Positions 19,251-33,300 of a DNA stretch of 64,000 nucleotides are shown here, piece by piece. Every line of letters starts with the position of its first letter. The first letter of the stretch is position 1. The translations under genes were made by a program, and so were the position numbers. The stretch is from Bartonella rattimassiliensis 15908. GTDB taxonomy: Bacteria; Pseudomonadota; Alphaproteobacteria; Rhizobiales; Rhizobiaceae. The notes beneath the pieces were generated by a model. The model was not told the DNA's origin. It made no database searches and worked only from the letters and a program-made list of their open reading frames with translations. The stretch spans positions 62,001-126,000 of the forward strand of contig NZ_JH725066.1 of the NCBI RefSeq assembly GCF_000278215.1, given 5' to 3'.

Positions 19251-20033
19251 TTAAATTTTCCAACCTGAATGCAGTGTTGCAATCGCGCCGGTGAGATTAC
19301 GGTACGATACGCGCGAAAATCCCGCTTTCTTGATCATATGGGCAAAATCATCTTGTTTAGGAAATTTTCGAATAGATTCAACTAAATAACGATAAGCATC
19401 GCCATCATTTGCAATAAATTGCCCTATCTTAGGGATAGCATGGAAAGACCAAAGATCATAAATTTTATCCAGTAGAGGCATCTCGACATTTGAAAATTCT
19501 AAACATAAGAAACGTCCACCGAGCTTTAAAACACGAAAAGCTTCTTTAAGGGCTTGATCAATATGAGGGACATTACGAATTCCAAAAGCAATCGTGTAAG
19601 CGTCAAAGCTTTGATCTTCAAAGGGGAGGTATTCTGCATTGGCTTCAACAAAATCAATCAAGGAGGCAAGACCATTTTTTTGTGCGCGTTGTTTGCCAAC
19701 GTTGAGCATAGATTCATTGATATCAAGTACTGTAGCATGGGCTTTTTGACGTGAAGCATTAAGGATGCGAAAAGCAATATCACCTGTACCACCAGCGACA
19801 TCAAGAACTTTCCAATGAGAAAATGCCGGTGGAGAAAGCCATGCAACCATAGAATTTTTCCACACACGGTGTATCCCTAAGGATAAAATATCATTCATCT
19901 TGTCATAATTTTCAGCAACAGAATGAAACACACCATTCACCATAGATTGTTTTTGTGTTTCATCAACTTTTGTAAAACCAAAGGAGTGTTCCATACCACC
20001 TTTGGCTCCTACACGTTCTGTTTCAGTTGCCAT
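19251..20033 (-). CDS. ubiE: demethylmenaquinone / ubiquinone methyltransferase
   Basis: UbiE is the SAM-dependent C-methyltransferase of ubiquinone synthesis. The 260 residues contain the SAM-binding motif [16 protein letters not shown], the family segments [17 protein letters not shown] and [13 protein letters not shown], and a Trp-Lys-Ile C-terminal tail. The ATG has AAGGAAGG upstream. It is first of the ubiE-ubiB-coaBC run. Confidence 0.96.
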   Translation of the reverse strand: MATETERVGAKGGMEHSFGFTKVDETQKQSMVNGVFHSVAENYDKMNDILSLGIHRVWKNSMVAWLSPPAFSHWKVLDVAGGTGDIAFRILNASRQKAHATVLDINESMLNVGKQRAQKNGLASLIDFVEANAEYLPFEDQSFDAYTIAFGIRNVPHIDQALKEAFRVLKLGGRFLCLEFSNVEMPLLDKIYDLWSFHAIPKIGQFIANDGDAYRYLVESIRKFPKQDDFAHMIKKAGFSRVSYRNLTGAIATLHSGWKI

Positions 20034-20152
20034 GTATTATGACCTTCCTTATTTTTCTTTTATCGTAAATGAAATAGAGAGGTAATGTTCAAATACGAAA
20101 AAACAACGTCTAAAACTATGACGTTTATACAACCAAAAACAGAAGAGTACCT

Positions 20153-23348
<3,196 letters not shown>

Positions 23349-24263
23349 TTGAAAATAAGAAAACCTATATATGTAAAACATCTTCAATGGCGTTTACAGT
23401 ATTTTTTACTTCATAATCTATACGCTATTTTTATTCGTATTTTATTTGTAGCAGGGGGATTTCTATTTTTCTCTTACGCAAAAGCTGAAATAGCTGAAAG
23501 GTTACCTTTTTTTTTTGGTGCACGTGAACATTTGGTACAACCTGATACCAGGGATATTACTCGTTTGCGTTTTGTGACAACTTTTGATTTTCCTCCTTTT
23601 AATTTTCTTGATCAAACGGGCCGTATTGCAGGTTATAATATCGATTTATTGCGTGCTATTTGCTCAAAATTAAAATTAGAGAAATTTTGTGAAGTAGAAG
23701 TGGTTCCTTGGAAAGAGCTTGTAGAACATGTCAAAAATGGTGGTGCAGAAGTCATTATTGCGGGTTTAAAAGAAACAAGTCAAACCCAGCAAGATCTTGT
23801 TTTTACAAAGCCATATTTGCGCTTTCCTGCGCGATTTGTTGCTTCTCGCAAATTAAATCTCGATGAATCAATAAACGAACAATTGGTCCATTTAACCAGT
23901 GGTGTTTTATCTAAAAGCGTTCACGAAAAGCTCTTTCATTCCTATTTTCCTAAAGCAAAACTGCAAAGATTTAAAGAGAGGGAAGAGCTCTATAAAGCCT
24001 TACAGGAGCATAAAATTGACCTTATTTTTGATGATGGATTTGCTTTATCGTTGTGGTTCAAAAATCAAAAATCTTTTAATTGCTACCATTTTGTTGGGGG
24101 GGCATATATAGCACCACAGTTATTAGGGCAAGGAATGCAGCTTGCTGTTGCAAAAAAGAACGAAAAATTGATTGATATCCTCAATTATGCCCTAAAATCT
24201 TTAGAAGAAGATGGTAAACTTACAGAGCTTTATTTACGTTATTTTCCAATAAGTTTTTACTGA
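23349..24263 (+). CDS. periplasmic substrate-binding protein, amino-acid type (SBP_bac_3)
   Basis: A hydrophobic segment near residues 26-44 acts as a signal peptide or anchor. It is followed by a family-3 solute-binding fold: FDFPPFNFLDQTGRIAGYNI near residue 80, then AEVIIAGLKET and a C-terminal LEEDGKLTELYLRYF. Such proteins feed amino acids or related solutes to ABC permeases, but no permease gene is next to it, so the ligand is unknown. The TTG at 23349 has GGGGAGAG four bases upstream; a TTG at 23328 has none. It converges on comM with an 11-base gap. Confidence 0.85.
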   Translation: MKIRKPIYVKHLQWRLQYFLLHNLYAIFIRILFVAGGFLFFSYAKAEIAERLPFFFGAREHLVQPDTRDITRLRFVTTFDFPPFNFLDQTGRIAGYNIDLLRAICSKLKLEKFCEVEVVPWKELVEHVKNGGAEVIIAGLKETSQTQQDLVFTKPYLRFPARFVASRKLNLDESINEQLVHLTSGVLSKSVHEKLFHSYFPKAKLQRFKEREELYKALQEHKIDLIFDDGFALSLWFKNQKSFNCYHFVGGAYIAPQLLGQGMQLAVAKKNEKLIDILNYALKSLEEDGKLTELYLRYFPISFY

Positions 24264-24274
24264 TGAACAGTTTT

Positions 24275-25807
24275 TTAGTTAAGAGCTGTTAATCTTTCTG
24301 TACCGAGTCGATAGGAGATGGCTTCTGCAAGATGATGGCGTGAAAGTTTATCGGATCCATCAAGATCAGCAATTGTACGTGCAACTTTGAGAATACGATG
24401 ATAAGCACGTGCAGAAAGGTGCATTTTTTCACTCACATTTCGTAAGAGTGTGGCTGCATTTTTATCAGGAATGGCAATTTGTTCTATAATTTTGGCAGGG
24501 CAATCGCCATTGGTTCGGATATGATCCAACCCTAGTGTTGCAAAACGTTTAACTTGAATGGTACGGCACCGTGTGACGCGTTTAGCAACATCACAGCTTT
24601 TTTCTGAATGCTCTGGTTCCATAAGGTCCATAGCTGTCAAAGCAGGAACATCAATCCGTAAATCAATTCGATCGAGAAGCGGACCAGAAATACGGGATTG
24701 ATAATCGATTTGACAGCGTGTTCCTTTAGCACAAACATAGCCTTTTTCTCCTGCCATACCACATCGGCAAGGATTCATTGCGGCAATGAGTTGAAAATGA
24801 GCAGGATAGCTGATACGATGATTAGCCCTAGCGATAACCGCTTCCCCATTTTCTAAAGGTTGACGAAGAGAATCAAGAACTTGCGGAGAAAATTCAGGCA
24901 ATTCATCAAGAAATAACACGCCATTATGGGCAAGTGAAACTTCTCCCGGTCGTCCTTTAAGCCCCCCACCAATCATTGCGGCCATAGAAGCAGAGTGATG
25001 TGGAGAACGAAAGGGGCAATGAAGTGAAATGGTTTTGTGAATTGTTTCTCCTGTAATAGATGCAATCAGACAAACATCTAAAAGCTCGCGACTATCAAGC
25101 GGGGGTAAAATAGAAGGTAAGCGTTGGGCTAACATGGATTTTCCAGCACCAGGAGGACCGACAAACAAAAGGTTATGGCGTCCAGCAGCACAAACTTCTA
25201 AGGCACGTTTGGCTGTTTTTTGTCCTTTGATTTCGCAAAGATCTGGAAGTTCAGTTTCGATAGTATATTGGCGCGGTTGTGGACGCCTTTGAATTTGGGT
25301 TCCTTTAAAGTGATTGACGATAGTGAGAAGAGTTTCAGGGGCAAGAATATTTATTTCTGCATTTACCCATGCAGCTTCAGGTCCACATTGAAAGGGACAA
25401 ATCAGTCCTTTATTAAGTGATACAGCTGTCATGGTCGCTGGTAAAACGCCATTGACAGCGGTCAGTGAACCATCCAATGACAGTTCACCTAAAATGATAT
25501 AGTCTTGGGCTACTTCGGGAGGAAGGATTCCCATAGCAAGCATTAATCCTACGGCAATTGGCAAATCATAATGTGATCCCTCTTTAGGCAAATCAGCTGG
25601 TGCCAGGTTAATTGTAATACGCTTGGTTGGCATAGAAAGTCCACAAGCATGGAGAGCTGCTTGTATGCGTTCACGGCTTTCCGCGACTGCCTTATCGGCT
25701 AATCCCACAATAGCCATTCCTATTTTACCAGATGAAATCATAACCTGTACATCGACAGGGATTGCTTCTAGACCGCGAAAAGCAACAGTTGTAATGCGTG
25801 CGATCAT
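24275..25807 (-). CDS. comM: YifB/ComM-family Mg-chelatase-like AAA+ ATPase
   Basis: The 510 residues have an N-terminal Lon-protease-like fold (about 1-165), the Walker A GPPGAGKS at 217-224, a Walker B LFLDELPEF, a Cys-rich insertion with NPCRCG, and the C-terminal Mg-chelatase helical domain with LSARAYHRILKVARTIADL. ComM is a hexameric helicase that promotes branch migration during natural transformation in other bacteria; whether this organism is transformable is unknown. The ATG has GGGGGAAA upstream. Confidence 0.93.
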   Translation of the reverse strand: MIARITTVAFRGLEAIPVDVQVMISSGKIGMAIVGLADKAVAESRERIQAALHACGLSMPTKRITINLAPADLPKEGSHYDLPIAVGLMLAMGILPPEVAQDYIILGELSLDGSLTAVNGVLPATMTAVSLNKGLICPFQCGPEAAWVNAEINILAPETLLTIVNHFKGTQIQRRPQPRQYTIETELPDLCEIKGQKTAKRALEVCAAGRHNLLFVGPPGAGKSMLAQRLPSILPPLDSRELLDVCLIASITGETIHKTISLHCPFRSPHHSASMAAMIGGGLKGRPGEVSLAHNGVLFLDELPEFSPQVLDSLRQPLENGEAVIARANHRISYPAHFQLIAAMNPCRCGMAGEKGYVCAKGTRCQIDYQSRISGPLLDRIDLRIDVPALTAMDLMEPEHSEKSCDVAKRVTRCRTIQVKRFATLGLDHIRTNGDCPAKIIEQIAIPDKNAATLLRNVSEKMHLSARAYHRILKVARTIADLDGSDKLSRHHLAEAISYRLGTERLTALN

Positions 25808-26214
25808 TTATTTATTTTCCCCCTTAGATTTAACAAAGACAATCATATCTATAGATAAAAATCAAGAAGCATTTCTATGGTTTTTTTAATGGAGAGATTT
25901 ATATACATATAGTAGGTTTTTATAGCGTTTTCATAGTCAAGTTATTTATACAAATTTAACCATGATAATATGTTGCGTAATAATTTATAATAAGCTAAAT
26001 AAATATGTTAAAAAACAAAGAACAAGACTGTTCGTATTACGCAACAGTGCAAGATTTTGTGAAGATATAGGGGACGGGTGACGTTATATATCGCAGAGTG
26101 TTATTTGATGTGATAAAACGTGTAAAATATTCAACGTAGTTATATTTATTGTTCTTATTTTTATATTATTTAAAGCGTAGTAAATGCAAAGTGTATTAGA
26201 AGGTATCTGATTTT
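25808..26214. other. divergent spacer between comM and tamA
   Basis: About 0.4 kb, AT-rich, expected to hold the promoters of comM and tamA-tamB. No repeat or RNA gene seen. Confidence 0.5.
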
Positions 26215-28179
26215 ATGGTATACCAGATAAGAATTTTATTAAAATCAGGAACTATGCGCTGTGTATTTATAGGCTTGAGTTTTGCTTTTGCTTTTCCACA
26301 GCCGCTTGCTGCTTTTGATTTTTTCGGTCTCTCTTTTGGGGGTCAAAAGGAAACAAGTTCTCCTTCACATCCTGTTAAAAGTACAGAGAGATTTTATAAA
26401 GTTGATATTGTTTCCCCGCCAGGGGCACCCTTAGAAGGTATAAAAATAGTTAAATCTGTCTCTTCTCTTGTTGCTGATAAAGAGAAAACATCTGCTAGTT
26501 CTTCCGGTTTATTAGCTAAAGCACGTTCAGATTATCGAGCAATTCTTTCTGCTCTTTATGCTGATGGACGTTACGGTGGTGTTATTAGTATTAAAATTAA
26601 TGGTTTAGAAGTCGCTGATTTAAGTCCGGTCACTCAACTTCCAGCACAATCCAATATCGTTATTACGATTAATGCCGGCCCACAATATGTTTTTAGTTTT
26701 GCGAATATTGATAAAGTTGCTCCGCTTGCAAAACATAAAAAGCATAAAATATCCACAATGGAAGAATTGGGTTATAAAGTTGGAGCGATTGCCAAATCTG
26801 AAACCGTTTTGAAAGCAGAAAAATGGGTGGTAGAAGGGTGGCGTCAACAAGGTTATCCTAAAGCTAAAATTATGAGGAGTGAGGTCGTCGCTGATCATGC
26901 TGCGTTGCATGTTGAAGGACGAATTGTTGTTGATCCTGGACAAAAGGCTTATTATGGTCCTGTAGGTGTTCGTAATATAAGTCAGAAACCGCGTGTAGAT
27001 TCAGCTTATATTGCATGGATGACTGGATTGCAGACAGGTGAGAAATATAATTCCGATGCGCTAGCTAAGGCAAATGAGCGTCTTGCGCGTCTTGGTGTTT
27101 TTCGTGCTATCAATATACGTGAAGCTGATACCATTAATCCAGATGGTCATTTACCAATTACGCTTGTTGTACAAGAACGTAAACCGCGTCGTTTCGGTAT
27201 AGGTGGCAGCTATTCAACATTAGATGGTGCTGGTTTTGAAGCTTATTGGATGCATAACAATCTTTTTGGTCACGCAGAAACCCTTAAACTTGAGACAAGG
27301 ATAAATGGTGTTGGGAGTGATAAAAAGCAATTGTATAATTTTAAAAAATTTGATTATCTTTTCGGTGGTACATTTATAAAGCCTGGTGTATTCACGCCTG
27401 ATACAGACTTCAGGTCAGAATTCAAAATACAACAAGATATTCTAGAAAATTACACGACAAAAGCGATAAAAGGGAAATTAGGTATTACGCATATTTTCAA
27501 TGGTAATTTATCGGGACAAGCTGCTGTAGAAGTCTCGAATAGTTATTCACGTGATATCTATTTGGGGAATCGTAACTTTACAACAATAGGGTTTCCTAGT
27601 GGTTTGATTTACGATAGTCGTAATAATAAGTTTAATGCAACAAAAGGTTTGTATGGTGAAGTTCTAATTGAGCCTTTTTATGAAATGCGTTTTAGCAATT
27701 TTGTAGCAAAAATAACGGCAGAAGGTCGTTCTTATCGAGCGCTAGATGAGGGAAATCGTTTTGTTTTTGCAGTGCGGGCAAAGTTTGGTACAATTCTTGG
27801 GAGTGATACAGCCCAGGTTCCTGCGGATACGCTATTTTTTGCTGGTGGCGGTGGATCTGTTCGTGGTTATGCTTACCGTAATATTGGTGTCAAAACAAAA
27901 AATGATGCTATTGTGGGTGGAAAGGCGCTTGTTGAGGTTTCGACAGAATTACGTGTTTCTCTAAATGATAAAATAGGACTTGTCAGTTTTCTTGATGGAG
28001 GTTTTGTCGGGGAAAAGGCGAATTTTGATTTTTCTCAAAAAATTAAATGGGGAGCCGGTATAGGAGGTCGTTATATGACGGGTCTTGGTCCTTTACGCGT
28101 TGATTTAGCCTTTCCTTTAAAGAGAGAGCAGGGAGATCCTCGCATTGGTTTTTATGTGGGTATAGGACAAGCATTTTAA
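26215..28179 (+). CDS. tamA: TamA, outer-membrane BamA-family assembly protein
   Basis: TamA is the outer-membrane half of the TAM complex, which helps insert outer-membrane proteins. The 654 residues have an N-terminal hydrophobic signal region (about 14-33), POTRA domains in the first half (with a segment near 220-300 ending in RLARLGVFRAI), and a C-terminal 16-strand barrel with the family's GGGGSVRGYAY loop and a terminal aromatic residue. The start ATG has AGAAGG upstream at a longish distance; an ATG 13 codons later is the alternative. Its stop overlaps the tamB start by one base (TAATG), so the two are translationally coupled. Confidence 0.93.
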   Translation: MVYQIRILLKSGTMRCVFIGLSFAFAFPQPLAAFDFFGLSFGGQKETSSPSHPVKSTERFYKVDIVSPPGAPLEGIKIVKSVSSLVADKEKTSASSSGLLAKARSDYRAILSALYADGRYGGVISIKINGLEVADLSPVTQLPAQSNIVITINAGPQYVFSFANIDKVAPLAKHKKHKISTMEELGYKVGAIAKSETVLKAEKWVVEGWRQQGYPKAKIMRSEVVADHAALHVEGRIVVDPGQKAYYGPVGVRNISQKPRVDSAYIAWMTGLQTGEKYNSDALAKANERLARLGVFRAINIREADTINPDGHLPITLVVQERKPRRFGIGGSYSTLDGAGFEAYWMHNNLFGHAETLKLETRINGVGSDKKQLYNFKKFDYLFGGTFIKPGVFTPDTDFRSEFKIQQDILENYTTKAIKGKLGITHIFNGNLSGQAAVEVSNSYSRDIYLGNRNFTTIGFPSGLIYDSRNNKFNATKGLYGEVLIEPFYEMRFSNFVAKITAEGRSYRALDEGNRFVFAVRAKFGTILGSDTAQVPADTLFFAGGGGSVRGYAYRNIGVKTKNDAIVGGKALVEVSTELRVSLNDKIGLVSFLDGGFVGEKANFDFSQKIKWGAGIGGRYMTGLGPLRVDLAFPLKREQGDPRIGFYVGIGQAF

Positions 28180-31100
28180 TGAAAAAAGGTGTACATTTAT
28201 CAGCTTTCTTCTTTGGATTTTTGTTTTTTGGGATAAGCAGTTTTGTTTTTGCTCAAAGAGGAGACAAGCTTTCCTCTAGCGAAATGAAAACAGATGATCG
28301 TTCATGGTTTGTTTCTTTCATTGAACGCAAGCTTTCAGGGCCCAATCGTCAAGTTCATTTACACAATATACAAGGGACATTATCTTCTCAAACATCAATT
28401 GATACTATTACGATCAGTGATAAAAAAGGGGTTTGGCTTAAAATTACCAATGCTAAAATGAATTGGAACCGTCTGGCGTTGCTAAGAGGGCGGCTGGATA
28501 TTAATCAGCTTTCAGCAGAACAGGTTACGTTTTTACGCAAACCGCAAGGGACTTCTTCTCTTGTTTCTTCCTTTAAGACTGGTGAGTTTTCTCTCTCAAA
28601 ATTGCCGTTTGCTCTTTCGATCGATACGCTTACAGCTCAGCATGTGGTGTTTGACCAGAATCTTTTTGGTTTTGCTGCTGATATATCCTTAAAAGGCAAT
28701 TTTACTTTGGCGAGTGGTAATTTTGATGTTGGTATAGCGGCACATCGTTTAGATACACCAGGTTCTTTTTCTATATTTACCAAGATATCTGAGAGTAATC
28801 GTACAGCTCAAATTGATATTTCTGCTAATGAGCCACAAAATGGTATTTTGGCAAACATTTTTAACATTGAAGAACGTCCAGCATTAAATTTTTCTATGAA
28901 AGGTGATGGTACTTTTGATGATTTGGTTATCAAACTTTCTTTAGAAGCCGATCATCACTCTATTTTAGCTGGTAATGTTATTTTTGCAAGTGTTTCAGAA
29001 GGATACAGTTTTTCTACGAAACTAGAGGGTACACTGAGTCCTTTAATGCCTTCTCAATATCGTGAAGTTTTTGAATCTGATGTAACGTTGAAAGCAGCAG
29101 CCAGAAGGACAAAAGAGGGTGTGACACATCTTGATCAAGTAGTTCTTGAGGGCAAAGCAATGAATGTTATAGCTAATGCTGAAATAACAGCCGATGGATT
29201 TTTGCGACGGCTTTTTGTTGATGGCAAAATGGCTCTTGATAATGAAAAGAAGTCTGTTCATTTATCTGTATCAGAAGCGCCAAAATCTGCCAATACTGTT
29301 GCTTTGACCATTGACTATGGTCGCGAAGGGCAACAATCTTGGAATGGGCGATTGGTTGTACATCATTTAAGCAATAAAAATATTTATATTCGTGATGCAG
29401 TTTTTGATATGGGAGGAGTAAGCGAAAATCTTGATAATGCAGCTTCTCGTCATGTTGGTGTTCAAGTTAATGGAACGCTTCAAGGAGTTAAAAAGGTTAA
29501 GGGATCATTAGTCGAAAACTTAAGTCAAGCGGTACATGTGCATCTAGATACTGATATTATTTCTAAAAAACCAGTTTTGATTCATGATTTTAGTGTTACG
29601 GCTCAGGGTTTTTCTTCTTGGTTGAAGGGAACAATGGAGCATTTTGTTTTTAAAGGTGATCTTGGTTTAAAAGCTCAAAGCTTAGCTCTTTTAGAAATAT
29701 TCAGTAAACAATCGCTCTCTGGTAGTGCAGATATTAAAGCCAAGGGAACGATCAGTTTGTTGAGTGGCGTTTTTGATCTCAAATTATCAGGAATGGCTGA
29801 TAATATGAAAATAGGCGTGCAGCCTTTTGATCGTTTATTCAAAGGAAATATCACTCTTTCAGGTGGTGCTGCTCGAAATACGATGGGTGTTATTTTACGT
29901 CATTTAAATTTGAAAAATCAATATGCAAACATAAAGGCTGATGGTTATTTTTCAGATGAAAGCGCTAAAATGGATTTGTCTGCTCAAATATTTGATTTGA
30001 CCCAATTAGATCCGAAGATAAGCGGTACACTTACAATTCAAGGTATGGCGAGAGGACACAATGGTCATATAAAACTCAATACACGTACCCATGTGTCTGA
30101 AGCGCTTGTTTTAGGGAAGACACTTCAAAACACAACGTTTAACATAGAGGCACTTATGGATAATACAACGCCAATTACTTCTTTAAAAGGTGTTGTAAAA
30201 GGTGAAGGAACTTTTGCTAAAAAACCTTTGCATTTATCTGCTTCTTTTCAAAACTCTCAGAAAATGAGAAAACTTGAAGATATCGATATTCGAGGGGGAA
30301 ATGCAAAAATAACGGGATCTCTTTCTCAACAACTTGGAGGTTTTGTGAGAGGAGCGTTGCATATTGATGCCGATGATATTTCAGTGCTTTCAGCATTATT
30401 TTTGCAGGATGGTAGTGGAAAAGTAAAAGGAGATTTTATTTTTGATGAACGAAATGGCAGACAAGTAGCCAATATGAAGGCATCTGTTAATCATTTAAGT
30501 TTTGCTAAGAATACAATAAAAAAATTGGCAATAGATGGTGATATATTCGATCCTTTTGGCATGATTCAATTTGAAGGAGTTATTAATGCAGAACATATTC
30601 AAACACCATTGATGATCGTTAATCGTTTAAATGCTCAGGCTAATAGAAGTAATGGACAAACGGTTTTTACTGTTCAAGCGATGTTACCTGATACTCTCAA
30701 TGCTCATTTTTCTGGTCGTGTAATGGTTATGGAACTTCCAGAAGGCATAAAAAAAGAAGTGCAGATTGAAACTATAAATTTAAATCAACACAGTCTTCAT
30801 GCAACATTGCCGAAACCATCGATAATTGTTTTTGATAAAGATGGGGTGACAATTAATGAATTAGAAATTGCAATAAATGGAGGCAACATCGTTCTTGCAG
30901 GGAATATTCAAGATACCCTGAATTTGCAACTTACGATGAATTCTCTTCCTGTTACTTTAGCCAATTTGTGGAAACCCGATCTTGGAGCATCAGGGAGTGT
31001 AACAGGGCAGGTTATGATTCATGGTTATTTAAAAAAACCAAATATAACCTATGACATAAAAGGTGAGGGACTAACAACAGTTGCTCTTCAAGATAAAAAA

Positions 31101-32831
31101 ATTATGCCTTTTTCGCTTTCTGCTGCGGGGAAAACCTTAGATCAGAATCTTACTTTGGATGCAAATTTGACAGGAGAAGGAGTACAAGCTCAAGCTCAGG
31201 GGCGTGTGTCTTTAGAAAAAGACAAGCTTGATCTCCATATTAATTTGCAAAATTTATCTGCACGTTTAGCGAATAGTTTTATTGCAGGACAAGCGCTTGA
31301 TGGAACGGTAATAGGTAAAATTGATATTGGAGGAACAATAAAAGATCCATTTGCCCATTTTGAGTTTTCTAGTCAAAGTTTAACCGCTATGACGCCTAAA
31401 GGGCCGATGTCAGTCAATATAAATGCTCTTGGTTCTTATAAAAAATCGACATTGCATATTGAAAATATGATAGCGACCGGAGATAAAGGATTAGATCTTT
31501 CCATCCATGGGCCTGTTTCTCTTAATGGTTCAGAAGCGAAATTAAACGCTAAAGGTATCATGCCTCTTGATTTTTTTAATCTCTTATTAGCTAAGCGTGG
31601 TGCACATATAACGGGTATAGCAAGAATTGATACAGCTATTAATGGTGCGTTATCAAAGCCACAATTGATAGGAAATATTTCGATAGGCGACGGTAGTTTT
31701 TTTGATTCACAAACAAATATAGGATTGAATAATATAACGCTTGAAGGCAAATTAAGTGGAGATCATATTCTTATAGAGAAAGCTTCAGCTTCTTCATTTG
31801 AGGAGGGAGGAATTTCTGCTTCAGGTCGTATCTCTAATGATCTAGAGACAGATTTAGTATTTTATCTTGATAATGTTAATTATAATGATGGTTCTATGGT
31901 TCTTGCAACATTGTCAGGTAAAATGACAATGATGGGACATTTTTTGAGTAATCTTGCTATTGGTGGTGATATCATTGTTGAAAAAGCTGAAATTTTTGTT
32001 CCTGATCATTTTCAAAATGCCAAGTTTCTTGATGTAAGAAATAAGAATTTAACCAAACCGATTCAAACAACACTTGAGCGTGCTGATGTTAAGAATACGA
32101 ACAAAAGCCGTATTGTCACACAAGAATCTTCATCTGTTGTGTTCTCAAATATGCGTATTACAGCACGTAATCAATTTTTTGTACGTGGAAGAGGGTTAGA
32201 TGCTGAATTGGGAGGACGCATTAATCTAGCGGGTTCATTGAATGATGTGCATCCAGTTGGTGAATTTAAAATGATTCGTGGACGTTTTGATATTCTTTCG
32301 CAACATCTTAATTTTGACCAAGGCCAAGCAAGTTTTAGCGGTAATCTTAATCCTACAGTTTATTTTTTAACCAACAATAACAGTGGTGATATTCGCGTCA
32401 CTGTAACTGTAAGTGGGACGATTGATAATCTTGATATTAATTTTTCTTCACAACCGAATTTGCCTCAAGATGAAATTTTGGCACGTTTGATTTTTAATCG
32501 CTCTCTTAATGAACTATCACCATTTCAGATCGCTCAACTTGCGGCAGCAGCAGCTAATCTTGCGGGGTCTTCTAATACATCTTTGTTGAATACTTTACGA
32601 ACTAAAATTGGGCTTGATGATCTTGATGTTATCGTTAATGAAAAGGGTAATACAGGTTTACGTATTGGACGCTACATACACAATAATATTTACTTAGGCT
32701 TCGAAGCAGGATCTGATGGAATGACGAAAGGTACGATTAATTTAGATATTTCACGTCATTTCAAAGCTAAAGGTGCTATAAGCAATGAACAAAATTCTAG
32801 TATTGGTCTCTTTTATGAAAGAGATTATTAA
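28179..32831 (+). CDS. tamB: TamB, translocation and assembly module inner-membrane protein
   Basis: TamB spans the periplasm as a long beta-taco with an N-terminal inner-membrane anchor and is the partner of TamA. The 1550 residues begin with a hydrophobic segment (about 7-25), continue with repetitive beta-strand sequence, and end in the conserved TamB (DUF490) C-terminal domain, recognised by FVRGRGLDAELGG, GEFKMIRGRFDIL and the closing NISRHF-like strands. Related AsmA-like proteins also move phospholipids to the outer membrane. The ATG overlaps the tamA stop. Confidence 0.93.
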   Translation: MKKGVHLSAFFFGFLFFGISSFVFAQRGDKLSSSEMKTDDRSWFVSFIERKLSGPNRQVHLHNIQGTLSSQTSIDTITISDKKGVWLKITNAKMNWNRLALLRGRLDINQLSAEQVTFLRKPQGTSSLVSSFKTGEFSLSKLPFALSIDTLTAQHVVFDQNLFGFAADISLKGNFTLASGNFDVGIAAHRLDTPGSFSIFTKISESNRTAQIDISANEPQNGILANIFNIEERPALNFSMKGDGTFDDLVIKLSLEADHHSILAGNVIFASVSEGYSFSTKLEGTLSPLMPSQYREVFESDVTLKAAARRTKEGVTHLDQVVLEGKAMNVIANAEITADGFLRRLFVDGKMALDNEKKSVHLSVSEAPKSANTVALTIDYGREGQQSWNGRLVVHHLSNKNIYIRDAVFDMGGVSENLDNAASRHVGVQVNGTLQGVKKVKGSLVENLSQAVHVHLDTDIISKKPVLIHDFSVTAQGFSSWLKGTMEHFVFKGDLGLKAQSLALLEIFSKQSLSGSADIKAKGTISLLSGVFDLKLSGMADNMKIGVQPFDRLFKGNITLSGGAARNTMGVILRHLNLKNQYANIKADGYFSDESAKMDLSAQIFDLTQLDPKISGTLTIQGMARGHNGHIKLNTRTHVSEALVLGKTLQNTTFNIEALMDNTTPITSLKGVVKGEGTFAKKPLHLSASFQNSQKMRKLEDIDIRGGNAKITGSLSQQLGGFVRGALHIDADDISVLSALFLQDGSGKVKGDFIFDERNGRQVANMKASVNHLSFAKNTIKKLAIDGDIFDPFGMIQFEGVINAEHIQTPLMIVNRLNAQANRSNGQTVFTVQAMLPDTLNAHFSGRVMVMELPEGIKKEVQIETINLNQHSLHATLPKPSIIVFDKDGVTINELEIAINGGNIVLAGNIQDTLNLQLTMNSLPVTLANLWKPDLGASGSVTGQVMIHGYLKKPNITYDIKGEGLTTVALQDKKIMPFSLSAAGKTLDQNLTLDANLTGEGVQAQAQGRVSLEKDKLDLHINLQNLSARLANSFIAGQALDGTVIGKIDIGGTIKDPFAHFEFSSQSLTAMTPKGPMSVNINALGSYKKSTLHIENMIATGDKGLDLSIHGPVSLNGSEAKLNAKGIMPLDFFNLLLAKRGAHITGIARIDTAINGALSKPQLIGNISIGDGSFFDSQTNIGLNNITLEGKLSGDHILIEKASASSFEEGGISASGRISNDLETDLVFYLDNVNYNDGSMVLATLSGKMTMMGHFLSNLAIGGDIIVEKAEIFVPDHFQNAKFLDVRNKNLTKPIQTTLERADVKNTNKSRIVTQESSSVVFSNMRITARNQFFVRGRGLDAELGGRINLAGSLNDVHPVGEFKMIRGRFDILSQHLNFDQGQASFSGNLNPTVYFLTNNNSGDIRVTVTVSGTIDNLDINFSSQPNLPQDEILARLIFNRSLNELSPFQIAQLAAAAANLAGSSNTSLLNTLRTKIGLDDLDVIVNEKGNTGLRIGRYIHNNIYLGFEAGSDGMTKGTINLDISRHFKAKGAISNEQNSSIGLFYERDY

Positions 32832-33089
32832 AGATTGAATTTTTAAAAAGGCAATTTTTTGTTTCTCATTTCTAAGCTTGATGAAAGAATCCTAGACTAG
32901 GAATACACTCAAAGGAGAAGTGTTTTATTGCGGTGTGAAGAGAATGTCTAAAATATTTGATTTTTTCTTTATGACATACTCTAAAAAGACAAAATCTACA
33001 CGAAAGAGAGTATATTATTTTTTTTATTGTATATTTATTTTAGAGAAATATCCTACATTAATAATATATTGATTTATATATATAAATCA
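32832..33089. other. spacer after tamB
   Basis: AT-rich sequence with no clear terminator; nothing coding-like seen before the integrase remnants begin. Confidence 0.4.
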
Positions 33090-33300
33090 TTTTTACTCGT
33101 TGAATGAGAACTACGAATATCATAAAATTCTCTCATTTCAAATCTGTGTATGCTGAAGCAATAAAAATTACTCACTTGCACGTTATAAGCAGAAGAGGGA
33201 CGACCGCATGGGTAAAAAAATATGAAAGAAAAGCATAAAAATGCTTTTTATGAATCGTTCTAAGTACCAAGAGTTGTTTGCAACATCGTGTTCAGTCCCA
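33090..33300 (+). pseudogene. 5' fragment of a tyrosine integrase, plus strand (copy C2)
   Basis: The stretch has the same upstream sequence as the fragment at 14850-15175 (a TTGAATGAGA-like run, then a CTCACTTGCAC block) followed by an ATG at 33241 and MLFMNRSK, which matches the MALMNRLN start there. The reading dissolves soon after. A 64-codon frame at 33278-33472 runs across this and the next remnant and is not a gene. Confidence 0.55.
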